Origin: JBAZPT01 sp041645535
GTDB lineage: Bacteria > Patescibacteriota > Minisyncoccia > Moranbacterales > UBA2206
NCBI GenBank assembly: GCA_041645535.1
Contig: JBAZPT010000001.1
Span: forward strand, 434,001-498,000
Length of the DNA: 64,000 bases
Direction: 5' to 3'
This document shows, in pieces, positions 49,218 to 57,672 of this stretch; position 1 is the first letter of the stretch; each line of letters begins with the position of its first letter. Below the pieces are notes generated by a model. The model did no database searches and was not told the DNA's origin. It saw only the letters and a program-made list of their open reading frames with translations. The translations under genes and the position numbers were made by a program.

Positions 49218-49836
49218 ACTTTTTTTCCAGATATTTAATGGACTCTTTCGACATGATCAAATTTTTATTGTCGAGCATCTCTAAAACATTGAGCTGATCA
49301 GTCGCGATATTTTTCACTTTCACTAAATTGCGGCTCAAGCGCATTAAATCTTTTTCCTTTCCGCCAAAACTCAAAAGCGCTGATCCTTTAAATTTGAATT
49401 TTTTCAAAACGGCCGCCATTTCTTTGGTCTTTTGATTGGCCAATTCCAGCTTATCCAGCACGATTATTTCTTTATCTCGGAGTTTTCCGCTCAAAACCAT
49501 CGCAATCGCCTTGGCATTCATTTTTTTGTTAATTTTCTTTTTGAAATTCCGGTCTTTAGTGGGGCCAAAGGCCACGCCGCCGCCTCTCCAAGTCGGAGTG
49601 CGCAGCGATCCCACGCGCGCCCGGCCGGTTCCTTTTTGCCGCCAGGGCTTGATTCCTGATCCGGCGCGCTCGCCCCTGTTTTTTGTATGCGCCAGCACTT
49701 GCCGCTTATTGCCCATGAGCGAAACATAAACCTGATGGACTAAATCATCATTGGCCGACAAACCAAAAACACTGTCAGCTAATTCAATATCTTCTATTTT
49801 TTTACCGTCTAAATTGTGAACTGAAATCTTTGCCAT
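49207..49836 (-). CDS. rplD: 50S ribosomal protein L4
   Basis: The 209-residue uL4 protein has the tunnel-reaching loop (TKNRGERAGSGIKPWRQKGTGRARVGSLRTPTWRGGGVAFGP, residues 51-92). In E. coli L4 also represses the S10 operon. Length is normal. It follows rplC by 2 bp. Confidence 0.97.
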   Translation of the reverse strand: MAKISVHNLDGKKIEDIELADSVFGLSANDDLVHQVYVSLMGNKRQVLAHTKNRGERAGSGIKPWRQKGTGRARVGSLRTPTWRGGGVAFGPTKDRNFKKKINKKMNAKAIAMVLSGKLRDKEIIVLDKLELANQKTKEMAAVLKKFKFKGSALLSFGGKEKDLMRLSRNLVKVKNIATDQLNVLEMLDNKNLIMSKESIKYLEKKYAK

Positions 49837-49838
49837 AA

Positions 49839-50399
49839 TTATTTTGAATGAATTTCAATAATTCTTCCCACTACGCCCGGCACCGCGCCTTTCACGGCTA
49901 AAATATTTTTTTCTTTATCTATAAAAACAACTTTCAAATTCTGGCTGGTTGATCTGGTGCCGCCCATCCGGCCGGCCATCCGCTTGCCCTTGATAACATG
50001 CTCCGGATATCCCGATCCGATAGCTCCCGGCGCGCGCAAATCATGCTTGTGGCCGTGAGTTTTCGGCGATCCTTTGAAACCATGCCTCTTGACTACGCCC
50101 TGAAAACCTTTCGCTTTAGTAATTCCGCTCACCTGGACGATATCGCCGATTTCAAAAATATCCGCTCCAATAATATCTCCTTTTTTCAACTGCGAATTTT
50201 CCGTCCTGAATTCCCGGCTTGTTTTCTTTTTTTTGGTTTTTTCCGCCTCCAATTGGACTGCCACGTAGCCATCTTTTTCCTGGTCGCGCACCATAGCCAC
50301 TTTCGCTCCGCATTCAATAAGCGTCACATTCTGCGCCTCTTTCTCTCCGCTATACAGCGTAGTCATGCCTAATTTTTTACCTAAAATAAATTTTGTCAT
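49839..50399 (-). CDS. rplC: 50S ribosomal protein L3
   Basis: The product (186 residues from the ATG at 50399) is uL3, with FILGKKLGMTTLY and GITKAKGFQGVVKRHGFKGSPKTHGHKHDLRAPGAIG, close to the peptidyl-transferase centre. The frame runs upstream, but MTKFILGKK is the family start. The leader between rpsJ and rplC (50400-50494) contains three hairpins (CCCGAG/CTCGGG, CTGGT/ACCAG, TTTTTGT/ACAAAAA) just before the start. Confidence 0.96.
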   Translation of the reverse strand: MTKFILGKKLGMTTLYSGEKEAQNVTLIECGAKVAMVRDQEKDGYVAVQLEAEKTKKKKTSREFRTENSQLKKGDIIGADIFEIGDIVQVSGITKAKGFQGVVKRHGFKGSPKTHGHKHDLRAPGAIGSGYPEHVIKGKRMAGRMGGTRSTSQNLKVVFIDKEKNILAVKGAVPGVVGRIIEIHSK

Positions 50400-50494
50400 T
50401 TTTGTAAAACAAAAACTGGTTTTCCACCAGCACAAAATCAAATTAATTCTGGCTAATTGAGTATCCCGAGTCCTCGGGACTTTAACTAGTGTTT

Positions 50495-50821
50495 TTACAT
50501 TTTTATCTCAATATCCACTCCGGCTGGCAGATCTAAATTAGTCAGGCTGTCAATTGTTTTCGGAGTTGGATTCCAAATGTCAATCAATCTTTTGTGCATT
50601 CTCATTTCATACTGGTCGCGGGCATCCTTGTGCACAAAGGTGGATTTATTCACCGTAAATTTTCTGATTTCAGTCGGCAAAGGAACGGGTCCGGTAATGG
50701 TAGCACCAGTGCGTTCAGCCGTTTCCACGATCTGTTTGGCTGATTGATCAATAATTTTATGATCATAAGCCTTAATCTTGATTCTTATTCTTGATTTTGC
50801 TTCTTCTTCTTGCTTGGCCAT
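50495..50821 (-). CDS. rpsJ: 30S ribosomal protein S10
   Basis: The product (108 residues from the ATG at 50821, MAKQEEEAKSRIRIKIKAYD) is uS10, with GPVPLPTEIRKFTVNKSTFVHKDARDQYEMRMHKRLIDI. In model systems S10 (NusE) also binds NusB in antitermination. The frame runs further up without a ribosome site. An inverted-repeat element with CCCGCACCAA ends (50843-50916) sits just upstream. Confidence 0.97.
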   Translation of the reverse strand: MAKQEEEAKSRIRIKIKAYDHKIIDQSAKQIVETAERTGATITGPVPLPTEIRKFTVNKSTFVHKDARDQYEMRMHKRLIDIWNPTPKTIDSLTNLDLPAGVDIEIKM

Positions 50822-50842
50822 TTTTAATGAAATAACATCTTG

Positions 50843-50916
50843 CCCCTGCACCAAAATATTTTAGAAAATAGATATGGTGTCAGGCAAAACTTGAATTAAA
50901 TATTTTTGGTGCGGGG
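50843..50916. repeat. Inverted-repeat element upstream of rpsJ
   Basis: Ends CCCCGCACCAAAAATATTT and AAATATTTTGGTGCAGGGG (minus strand) enclose about 36 bp. The ends resemble those of the elements before hypC, rpsG, rpmB and the M50 gene, but there is no start-codon hairpin. Confidence 0.6.
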
Positions 50917-50965
50917 TTTATTCTACAAAACCCGCCTTGTCAAAAAGACGGGTTGTAAGAATAAG

Positions 50966-52159
50966 CTATTTTACAATTTTGGTCACCACTCCGGCTCCGA
51001 CCGTCCGGCCGCCTTCGCGGATCGCGAATCTCATTCCTTCTTCCATGGCCACCGGCGCCATCAGCTTGACTGTAAGATTTACGGTGTCGCCCGGCATAAC
51101 CATTTCAGTTCCTTCCGGCAGAATTACTTCGCCGGTTACATCCGTAGTCCGGACATAAAACTGCGGTTTGTATCCCTTGAAGAAAGGAGTGTGCCGTCCG
51201 CCTTCCTCTTTGGTCAGGATATACACTTCGCCTTCAAATTCGGTGTGCGGAGTAATTGATCCCGGTTTGGCTAAAACTTGTCCGCGCTCCACATCTTCTT
51301 TCTTGGTTCCGCGCAGAAGCACTCCCGCGTTATCTCCGGCTTGTCCTCTGTCCAAAGATTTGTTGAACATTTCAATTCCGGTCACGATAGTTTTTACGGT
51401 TGGACGCAAGCCCACAATTTCCACTTCATCATTGATATTGACCACACCTCTTTCAATTCTTCCGGTTACTACTGTGCCGCGGCCTTCGATTGAGAAAATA
51501 TCTTCGATCGGCATTAAGTATGGCTTATCGATTTCACGCACCGGTTCTGGAATTTTTTCATCCAGCGCCTTGATCAAATCAAGAATCGGCTTAGCCGCTT
51601 CGTCATCGGCCGATTTTGATTCCAGCGCTTTCAACGCTGAACCGCGGATGACAGCCGCGTTGTCTCCATCAAATTCATATTTGGTCAAAAGTTCGCGGAC
51701 TTCCGCTTCCACCAGGTCAATTAATTCCGGATCATCCACCATATCAACTTTGTTAAGGAAAACTACAACCTGCGGAACACCCACTTGCTTGGCCAAAAGA
51801 ATATGCTCTCTGGTCTGCGGCATCGGTCCGTCAGTAGCCGCCACGACCAAAATCGCGCCATCCATCTGGGCCGCGCCCGTAATCATATTTTTAATATAGT
51901 CAGCATGTCCCGGACAGTCTACATGCGCGTAATGCCGCGCTTCAGATTCATATTCGCAGTGCGCAGTCGCGATAGTAATTCCGCGCTCTCTTTCTTCCGG
52001 AGCTTTGTCAATTTCATCCACTCCCTTGGCCTTGGCTCTTCCAAGGAAACTTAGCACCTTAAGAATCGCGGCTGTCAAGGTTGTTTTTCCATGATCAACA
52101 TGGCCGATTGTGCCGACATTGACATGGGGCTTGGTTCGCTCAAATTTTTCCGCTGCCAT
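50966..52159 (-). CDS. tuf: Elongation factor Tu
   Basis: The 397-residue GTPase delivers aminoacyl-tRNA. It has GHVDHGKTTLT (residues 19-29), the switch DCPGHADYIKNMITGAAQMDG, NKVDMVDD and the beta-barrel domains ending GRTVGAGVVTKIVK. Length is standard. It has its own promoter and a leader with a GC-rich palindrome. It lies between two small unknown genes and the S10 cluster. Confidence 0.99.
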   Translation of the reverse strand: MAAEKFERTKPHVNVGTIGHVDHGKTTLTAAILKVLSFLGRAKAKGVDEIDKAPEERERGITIATAHCEYESEARHYAHVDCPGHADYIKNMITGAAQMDGAILVVAATDGPMPQTREHILLAKQVGVPQVVVFLNKVDMVDDPELIDLVEAEVRELLTKYEFDGDNAAVIRGSALKALESKSADDEAAKPILDLIKALDEKIPEPVREIDKPYLMPIEDIFSIEGRGTVVTGRIERGVVNINDEVEIVGLRPTVKTIVTGIEMFNKSLDRGQAGDNAGVLLRGTKKEDVERGQVLAKPGSITPHTEFEGEVYILTKEEGGRHTPFFKGYKPQFYVRTTDVTGEVILPEGTEMVMPGDTVNLTVKLMAPVAMEEGMRFAIREGGRTVGAGVVTKIVK

Positions 52160-52179
52160 AAATTTTCTTGCCCTGTTAA

Positions 52180-52226
52180 ATTCCGCCGTAGGCGGACTCC
52201 GCCAGAGGCGGAGTATTTAACAGGGT
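52180..52226. repeat. GC-rich palindrome in the tuf leader
   Basis: In the minus-strand RNA, CACCCTGTTAAAT pairs with ATTTAACAGGG and encloses two CCGCC/GGCGG hairpins. It ends 9-10 nt before the tuf ATG. The same CCGCC/GGCGG unit recurs in several genes and leaders. Confidence 0.7.
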
Positions 52227-52315
52227 GAACTTACTTCGCAAAGCGGTTTTGGAATTCAAATACCAAACCCGCAAATATTTGCGAATTTTTATTGTTATTT
52301 AATTATACAAAACTT

Positions 52316-52344
52316 AGTATACTACACCTTCTAATTTCTGACAA
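52316..52344 (-). promoter_or_regulatory. Promoter of tuf
   Basis: TTGTCA (52344-52339), 17-nt spacer, TATACT (52321-52316) on the minus strand. A TATAAT-like segment lies further downstream near 52305. Confidence 0.65.
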
Positions 52345-52367
52345 GTGTCTCAAACTGTGGATAAGTT

Positions 52368-52643
52368 TTAGGCCTTTTCATAGCTGATTTGCTCTTCGGA
52401 AACTCCGCCGATTTCGTCCAAATTCAGCATGTCCGATCTTTTCTCTTCCTGGATGAATTTCCAGCTGGCAATGTCGTTGTTTATCTTATCAACCAGCTCC
52501 TGTTTTGTCAAGCCTTCAAGCCCTTCCTGCCTGATTTTCTTGAATTCACGAAGCGTGAGCAAGACAAAATGCTGATCATTGTCTTTGATGATGGCTCTGC
52601 CTCCCAAAAGTTCCATGGCTTCTTTGAGTTTTTTATCTAACAT
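52368..52643 (-). CDS. Small soluble protein, unknown
   Basis: The 91-residue product is helical and charged, with ELLGGRAIIKDNDQHFVLLTLREFKKIRQEG and a C-terminal NLDEIGGVSEEQISYEKA. No DNA-binding or catalytic motif is certain; the first half resembles short antitoxin-like or regulatory proteins in tone only. It lies just upstream of the tuf promoter and no partner toxin is visible. Confidence 0.6.
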   Translation of the reverse strand: MLDKKLKEAMELLGGRAIIKDNDQHFVLLTLREFKKIRQEGLEGLTKQELVDKINNDIASWKFIQEEKRSDMLNLDEIGGVSEEQISYEKA

Positions 52644-52742
52644 ATTTTTATCTAATTATATTTTTAATATTAATTTTATTATGACAGTTGAGAGTTTTTT
52701 GTCCAGCTGTTGTAGTGGCCTGCGGATAAACTCAAAGGAAAT

Positions 52743-52788
52743 AAAAAGAGGGATTTAGCCGTGAATTACGTTCACAAACTAAATCCCT
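52743..52788 (-). terminator. Terminator after the 86-residue gene
   Basis: AGGGATTTAG/CTAAATCCCT with an inner GTGAA/TTCAC hairpin on the minus strand, followed by CTTTTTATT. Confidence 0.85.
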
Positions 52789-52792
52789 GCTG

Positions 52793-53053
52793 CTACACCC
52801 ACGAATCACTGCCTGCAAAAAATGTTTCGCCGCAACGAATTTCGCGTTTGCAACTTAAGCATTTATCCACCCTGCACTTAAAATAATCCTTGAGATACGG
52901 ATTTTCCATAACAGGATTAAACAACCGGTAAGGTGTCGACCAATGTCTGTAGGAATAGTATGTGAGTATGCTTTTACAGTATGGACAACGTATTGCCACT
53001 ATTATTCTCCAGATGATAAAAACAAAGAACAATGCTAACAGTAACAATCCCAT
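52793..53053 (-). CDS. Small membrane protein with cysteine pairs, unknown
   Basis: The 86-residue product has one membrane helix (residues 2-22) and a cytoplasmic or exposed part with CPYC, CRVDKCLSC and a single Cys in IRCGETFF, which could bind a metal. AAGGAGGTG lies 7 nt before the ATG. It is between fusA and the 91-residue gene, with its own terminator. No family is recognised. Confidence 0.7.
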   Translation of the reverse strand: MGLLLLALFFVFIIWRIIVAIRCPYCKSILTYYSYRHWSTPYRLFNPVMENPYLKDYFKCRVDKCLSCKREIRCGETFFAGSDSWV

Positions 53054-53122
53054 TCTGATTCACCTCCTTATATTTTATAATTCGGATTGTAAACAGCTAT
53101 CCTAAACTTCACAGATATTTTT

Positions 53123-55213
53123 TTACTTCTTCCCTCCCCCGATGATTTCTTCGGCGACGCTTTTCGGCACTTCAGCGTAATGGCCGAATTCCATCGCGTA
53201 GTTGGCGCGGCCTTGCGTCATGGAACGGAGCTGCGTGGCATAGCCGAACATCGAAGCCAATGGCGCTTCCGCATCGATGACTTTCACCCGCGCCGTGCCT
53301 TCACCGCGGTCATTCATCTCGCGGATAATTCCCCGCTTAGAATTCAAATCTCCCACCACATCACCCATAAAATTTTCCGGTGTAATAACATTGACTTTCA
53401 TAATCGGTTCCAGAATTACCGGATTCGCCCGGCGGATAGCTTCCTTGACTGCCATGGATCCGGCAATGCGGAAAGACGCTTCCGAAGAGTCAACATCATG
53501 GAAGGATCCGTCATAAAGAATCGCCTTGACATCCACCAGAGGATATCCAGCCAGAACACCGCTATCCATCGCGTCCTTTACGCCCTTGCCGACAGCCGGA
53601 ATAAATTCCTGCGGAATAACGCCGCCTTTGATTTCGCTCACGAATTCAAAACCGACGCCCTTTTCCTGCGGCTCGACTCTGATCCAAACATGTCCATATT
53701 GGCCATGCCCGCCGGACTGGCGGATATATTTGCCTTCCGCTTGCGCTTCAGCTTTGATTGTTTCGCGATAGGCCACTTGCGGCTGTCCGATATTGGCTTC
53801 GACTTTAAATTCCCGCTTCATCCGATCCACGATAATATCCAAATGCAATTCGCCCATGCCGGAAATAATCGTCTGTCCGGTTTCTTCGTCCGTGCGCATT
53901 TTGAAAGTCGGATCTTCTTCAGCGAGACGGCGCAGCGCCAAGCCCATTTTTTCCTGATCGGCTTTAGTCTTCGGTTCAATCGCGATGGAAATAACCGGTT
54001 CCGGAAAAGTAATAGATTCCAAAAGCACCGGTTTTTCCGGATCGCACAAAGTGTCGCCCGTGGTAGTATTTTTGAGGCCGACAATCGCGCCGATGCCGCC
54101 GGCATAAATTTCCTGGATTTCTTCACGGTGATTGGCATGCATGCGCAGGATACGCGCGATTCTTTCTTTTTCGCCCTTAGTTGAATTCAAAACATAGGTT
54201 CCCGCCTCCAGTTTTCCGGCATAGACGCGGAAAAAAGTCAGCTGGCCGACAAAAGGATCGGTGGCCACCTTGAAAGCCAGCGCCGCGAAAGGCGCGTCGT
54301 TTTTGGCTACAATATCCTGCTCCTTGGTTTTATCATTAATATCAAAGCCTTTGATATTCGGCACATCAATCGGCGAAGGCAGATAATCCACCACCGCGTC
54401 CAAAATCAGCTGCACGCCTTTATTGCGCAGAGCCGTCCCGATGAAAACCGGAAATATTTTAGTAGTGATCACGCCCTTGCGGATCGCGCTTTTTATTTCC
54501 GCTTCAGTCATTTTTTCACCTTTCAAATATTTTTCCGTCAGCTTGTCATCCAGCTCTGCTACTTTTTCCACCATTTTTTCGCGCCAAGACTTGGCATCCT
54601 CTAGAAGTTCCGCCGGGATTTCCGCTTCATTCACAACCTCGCCTTTTTCTCCGGAAAACGAATAAGCCTTCATCTTGATTAAATCAACAACGCCGGAAAA
54701 ATCTCCTCTCTCACCGATCGGAATTTGCACCGCTACCGCGTGCGGATTCAACCGGTTAAGAATAGAATTAAATGAAAATTCAAAATTAGCGCCTTCTTTG
54801 TCAATCTTATTTATAAAACAAATCCTCGGCACGTTATATTTATCGGCCTGCCGCCAGACAGTTTCTGATTGCGGCTCTACGCCTTCTTTGCCGTCAAAAA
54901 CCACCACGCCTCCATCCAGCACGCGCAATGATCTTTCCACTTCCACTGTGAAATCAACATGCCCCGGCGTGTCAATGATATTTATCTGATGATCTTTCCA
55001 ATAGCAAGTTGTGGCCGCGCTGGTAATCGTAATTCCGCGCTCTCTTTCCTGCTCCATCCAGTCCATTACCGCTTCGCCTTCATGCACTTCGCCAATTTTG
55101 TGCGTGATTCCGGTGTAATACAAAATACGCTCGGTAGTCGTTGTCTTGCCGGCGTCGATATGGGCGATGATCCCAATGTTTCTTAATTTGTCTATGCTAT
55201 ATTGTCTTACCAT
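53123..55213 (-). CDS. fusA: Elongation factor G
   Basis: The 696-residue GTPase moves tRNAs and mRNA after peptide transfer. It has GIIAHIDAGKTTTTERILYY (residues 14-33), the switch IDTPGHVDFTVEVERSLRVLDG, NKIDKEGANF, and domain IV blocks including GGVIPQEFIPAVGKGVKDAMDSGVLAGYP. Length is standard. It lies after rpsG in the usual str order, with an ATTCG-rich spacer (55215-55305). Confidence 0.99.
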   Translation of the reverse strand: MVRQYSIDKLRNIGIIAHIDAGKTTTTERILYYTGITHKIGEVHEGEAVMDWMEQERERGITITSAATTCYWKDHQINIIDTPGHVDFTVEVERSLRVLDGGVVVFDGKEGVEPQSETVWRQADKYNVPRICFINKIDKEGANFEFSFNSILNRLNPHAVAVQIPIGERGDFSGVVDLIKMKAYSFSGEKGEVVNEAEIPAELLEDAKSWREKMVEKVAELDDKLTEKYLKGEKMTEAEIKSAIRKGVITTKIFPVFIGTALRNKGVQLILDAVVDYLPSPIDVPNIKGFDINDKTKEQDIVAKNDAPFAALAFKVATDPFVGQLTFFRVYAGKLEAGTYVLNSTKGEKERIARILRMHANHREEIQEIYAGGIGAIVGLKNTTTGDTLCDPEKPVLLESITFPEPVISIAIEPKTKADQEKMGLALRRLAEEDPTFKMRTDEETGQTIISGMGELHLDIIVDRMKREFKVEANIGQPQVAYRETIKAEAQAEGKYIRQSGGHGQYGHVWIRVEPQEKGVGFEFVSEIKGGVIPQEFIPAVGKGVKDAMDSGVLAGYPLVDVKAILYDGSFHDVDSSEASFRIAGSMAVKEAIRRANPVILEPIMKVNVITPENFMGDVVGDLNSKRGIIREMNDRGEGTARVKVIDAEAPLASMFGYATQLRSMTQGRANYAMEFGHYAEVPKSVAEEIIGGGKK

Positions 55214-55305
55214 TTTTTTAGATTTACATTTACGAACTTACAAATCTGGCGAAATTACGAATATATACACATTCGTAATTTAGTTTAATTCGTATATTCG
55301 TAATT

Positions 55306-55773
55306 CTAAGCGAAATGCGCGAAGGCTTTATTGGCCTCGGCCATGCGATGCACATCTTCTCTTTTTTTCATCGCGGCTCCGGTTTTGTTGGAAGCGTCGA
55401 TAAATTCTTCAGCCAATTTTTCCGCCATACCTTTGCCTTTTTTGGATTTCACGGCCGCCTTGATCCAGCGGATAGCCAAAGTCGTCCGGCGCTCGCCGCT
55501 CACCGGCACCGGCACCTGATAGTTGGCGCCGCCAATCCGGCGGGATTTGAGTTCCACCAAAGGAGCCACATTTTTCAACGCCTGCTCAAAGATATTCAAG
55601 CCTCCTTTTTTAGTCTTTTCATGGACAATATCAAAAGCATCGTAAATTATTCTTTCCGCGGTTGTGCGTTTTCCGCACTGGATCAAATTGCCGACAAATT
55701 TGCCGACCAGCAAGTTGCTGTATTTCGGATCCGGCTTGATATTTTTTTTGTATATTCTTTTGCGTCGTGGCAT
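55306..55773 (-). CDS. rpsG: 30S ribosomal protein S7
   Basis: The product (155 residues from the ATG at 55773, MPRRKRIYKKNIKPDPKY) is uS7, which starts 30S head assembly. It has LVGKFVGNLIQCGKRTTAERIIYDAF, VELKSRRIGGANYQVPVPVSGERRTTLAIRWI and MAEANKAFAHFA at the end. The frame extends upstream (..LADKNG) but that is the start-codon hairpin element. Spacing from rpsL (55955) is long because of the element. Confidence 0.97.
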   Translation of the reverse strand: MPRRKRIYKKNIKPDPKYSNLLVGKFVGNLIQCGKRTTAERIIYDAFDIVHEKTKKGGLNIFEQALKNVAPLVELKSRRIGGANYQVPVPVSGERRTTLAIRWIKAAVKSKKGKGMAEKLAEEFIDASNKTGAAMKKREDVHRMAEANKAFAHFA

Positions 55774-55933
55774 GCCATTTTTGTCCGCGAGTGGTAGCGA
55801 GTGGATACAAAAATGAGCATCCCGCACCAATTCGCTATTTAAATTATATTTTTAATTACAACTTAGCCGCAGGCGAATTCGCAAATAAAGTTATCCATTA
55901 TATTTAAACTTTATTGGAATTGGTGCTGGGATA
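55774..55933 (-). promoter_or_regulatory. Start-codon hairpin element with terminal repeats, rpsG copy
   Basis: In the gene direction: ATCCCAGCACCAATTCC, about 85 bp, GCGAATTGGTGCGGGAT, GCTC, a hairpin with arms TTTTTGT and ACAAAAA, then TGGC and the rpsG ATG. It lies between rpsL and rpsG. The inner sequence matches the hypC copy except for the extra palindrome there. Confidence 0.75.
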
Positions 55934-55954
55934 ACAGACTTATTTAAAAAATCA

Positions 55955-56374
55955 TTACTCCTTAGTTTTCTCCCGCTTGGCTCCATATTTCGACCGTCCG
56001 CGTTTTCTCTTGGCAACACCGACTGTATCCAGCACGCCGCGCACAATATGATAGCGCACTCCCGGCAGATCTTTCACGCGCCCGCCTCTGATCATCACAA
56101 TGGAGTGTTCCTGCAAATTATGCCCGATGCCGGGAATGTAGGCCGTAACTTCCATTCCGTTAGTCAGGCGCACTCTCGCGATTTTTCGCAGCGCCGAGTT
56201 CGGTTTTTTCGGGGTAGTCGTGCTCACTTTAATGCACACGCCGCGCTTGAACGGACTTTCATCCCCTACCGGCCGGTTTTTCAAGGTATTAAAGACATGC
56301 TTAAAAGCCGGGGTCTTGGTTTTCTTTCCGGTTGTGCTTCTGGCTTTTCGTTTTAATTGATTTATTGTCGGCAT
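55955..56374 (-). CDS. rpsL: 30S ribosomal protein S12
   Basis: The 139-residue uS12 protein sits at the decoding centre. It has VSTTTPKKPNSALRKIARVRLTNG and AYIPGIGHNLQEHSIVMIRGGRVKDLPGVRYHIVRG, the signature with the Lys and Arg linked to streptomycin response. Length is normal. It leads the str order rpsL-rpsG-fusA. Confidence 0.98.
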   Translation of the reverse strand: MPTINQLKRKARSTTGKKTKTPAFKHVFNTLKNRPVGDESPFKRGVCIKVSTTTPKKPNSALRKIARVRLTNGMEVTAYIPGIGHNLQEHSIVMIRGGRVKDLPGVRYHIVRGVLDTVGVAKRKRGRSKYGAKREKTKE

Positions 56375-56447
56375 AATGTAATTTTATAAATTTTCTACTA
56401 AATAAAAACCGCTAGTCAGCTAGCAAAATAATAATACACGAATTGCT

Positions 56448-57143
56448 TTAAAGCGTCAAGCCAAAGAAAAACTGCCAGAAAAAATTGAGAAGCAGGCTTA
56501 AGGGGCCGATAAAAATAAAGATAAACAAAAAAAGAAAAATGAATCCGTATTGTTCCAAGATTGCCATAGTTTCAATTTTTACTGAAATGAGCGCGAAAAG
56601 CAATTTCGAACCATCCAGCGGCGGAAAGGGAATCATATTGAAAACCGCGATTAAGATATTCCAAAAAATAGCCATCACAGAAAGCGTATACACGATCGTG
56701 CCAAATGATCCGGAAACGACCGCAGTCAGCGCGCTCCAGTCAGCAGAGATTAGATTATGAATAACATCCAGCTTGATCGCCAGCGGAATACTCACCAGGC
56801 TTCCAATGATAGTAAAAATAATCGCGATGGCCAGATTTGATCCCGGCCCGGCGAGCGCTACAATAGTCGGGCCCCATTTTTGATTACGCAAATTATATGG
56901 ATTATATGGAACCGGTTTGGCGCCTCCAATCGCAATGCCAACCGTGAACATCATCACCAACGGAATAATCACTGTCATCAGCGGATCAATATGCTTTAAT
57001 GGATTAGCAGTGAGGCGCCCCGCATATTTGGCCGTAGGATCGCCGAGCCACAATGCGGCCAATCCATGAAAAACCTCATGCAATATGATTGAATAAGCAA
57101 AAATCAGATAAAAAAATATTAATAAAATTATGGTATTCAGCAT
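56448..57143 (-). CDS. Site-2 protease family M50 membrane metalloprotease
   Basis: The product (231 residues from the ATG at 57143) has about six membrane helices, the zinc motif HEVFHG (near residue 26) and the second motif NMIPFPPLDGSK (near residue 186) of the compact S2P/SREBP-like group. It cuts proteins inside the membrane. The frame runs further up (..RRRRTHKFGAGQ), but that comes from an inverted-repeat element, and MLNTIILLIFFYL is a more natural start. No partner regulator can be named. Confidence 0.9.
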   Translation of the reverse strand: MLNTIILLIFFYLIFAYSIILHEVFHGLAALWLGDPTAKYAGRLTANPLKHIDPLMTVIIPLVMMFTVGIAIGGAKPVPYNPYNLRNQKWGPTIVALAGPGSNLAIAIIFTIIGSLVSIPLAIKLDVIHNLISADWSALTAVVSGSFGTIVYTLSVMAIFWNILIAVFNMIPFPPLDGSKLLFALISVKIETMAILEQYGFIFLFLFIFIFIGPLSLLLNFFWQFFFGLTL

Positions 57144-57151
57144 AAGCGCTT

Positions 57152-57222
57152 GTCCCGCACCAAATTTGTGCGTGCGCCTCCGGCGCAAAATAGGCAAAGC
57201 CAGCACAAAGTTAGTGCGGGAC
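57152..57222. repeat. Inverted-repeat element upstream of the M50 gene
   Basis: Ends GTCCCGCACTAACTTTGTGC and GCACAAATTTGGTGCGGGAC (minus strand) enclose a TGCGCC/GGCGCA centre. It ends 8 bp before the M50 ATG. The ends match those of the hypC, rpsG, rpmB and rpsJ elements. Confidence 0.7.
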
Positions 57223-57276
57223 TTGCTAACAATATATTCATATGATAGACTAAACTTTGTAATAAAGCAATACTCT

Positions 57277-57435
57277 ATCCCGCACCAAATTCCAATAAAG
57301 TTCTAACGAAATGTTAAGATTTTACATCGAATTCGCCTGCGGCTTAGATTTAGCATAAGTTTATAATTCAGAAAGCGAATTGGTGCGGGATGCTCTTTTT
57401 TGTAGCCGCTCGCACAGCTCGCGGACAAAAAAGGC
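57277..57435 (+). promoter_or_regulatory. Start-codon hairpin element with terminal repeats, rpmB copy
   Basis: ATCCCGCACCAAATTCC, about 85 bp with GAATTCGCCTGCGGCT, GCGAATTGGTGCGGGAT, GCTC, then a hairpin with arms TTTTTTGT and ACAAAAAA enclosing CCGC/GCGG, then AGGC and the rpmB ATG. Here both A and T runs are six long, against five in the hypC and rpsG copies: the arms change together. Confidence 0.8.
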
Positions 57436-57603
57436 ATGAGTAAAGTATGCCACATTTGCGGACGCGGCGCGTCAACCGGACACCAAGTCAGCCATTCTAA
57501 TGTCAAAACACTTAGAAAATTCAGCATCAATTTGCAGACTAAAAAAGTCGGCGGTTCCAAAAAGAAAGTTTGCGCCCGTTGCGTGAAGACGATGTCAAAA
57601 TAA
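57436..57603 (+). CDS. rpmB: 50S ribosomal protein L28
   Basis: The 55-residue bL28 protein starts MSKVCHICGRGASTGHQVSHSN, with Cys pairs (CHIC and CARC) for zinc and VKTLRKFSINLQTKKV in between. It is shorter than usual (about 63-78) but complete. It is a plus-strand gene among minus-strand genes. There is no Shine-Dalgarno; a conserved hairpin element ends three bases before the ATG. Confidence 0.93.
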   Translation: MSKVCHICGRGASTGHQVSHSNVKTLRKFSINLQTKKVGGSKKKVCARCVKTMSK

Positions 57604-57622
57604 TAATACGAATTTGCAAAAT

Positions 57623-57651
57623 AAAAAATTCCGAGTGAATCGGAATTTTTT
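57623..57651. terminator. Terminator between rpmB and the 850-residue gene
   Basis: AAAAAATTCCGA/TCGGAATTTTTT around GTGA. It follows rpmB on the plus strand and the convergent minus-strand gene, so it can serve both. Confidence 0.85.
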
Positions 57652-57672
57652 ATTGCTGAAAATTATAGGGAT

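Noticed and set aside
53180..54184. Long plus-strand frame opposite fusA
   Set aside because: It is the antisense of a highly conserved gene, has no start signals, and its length comes from codon bias of EF-G.
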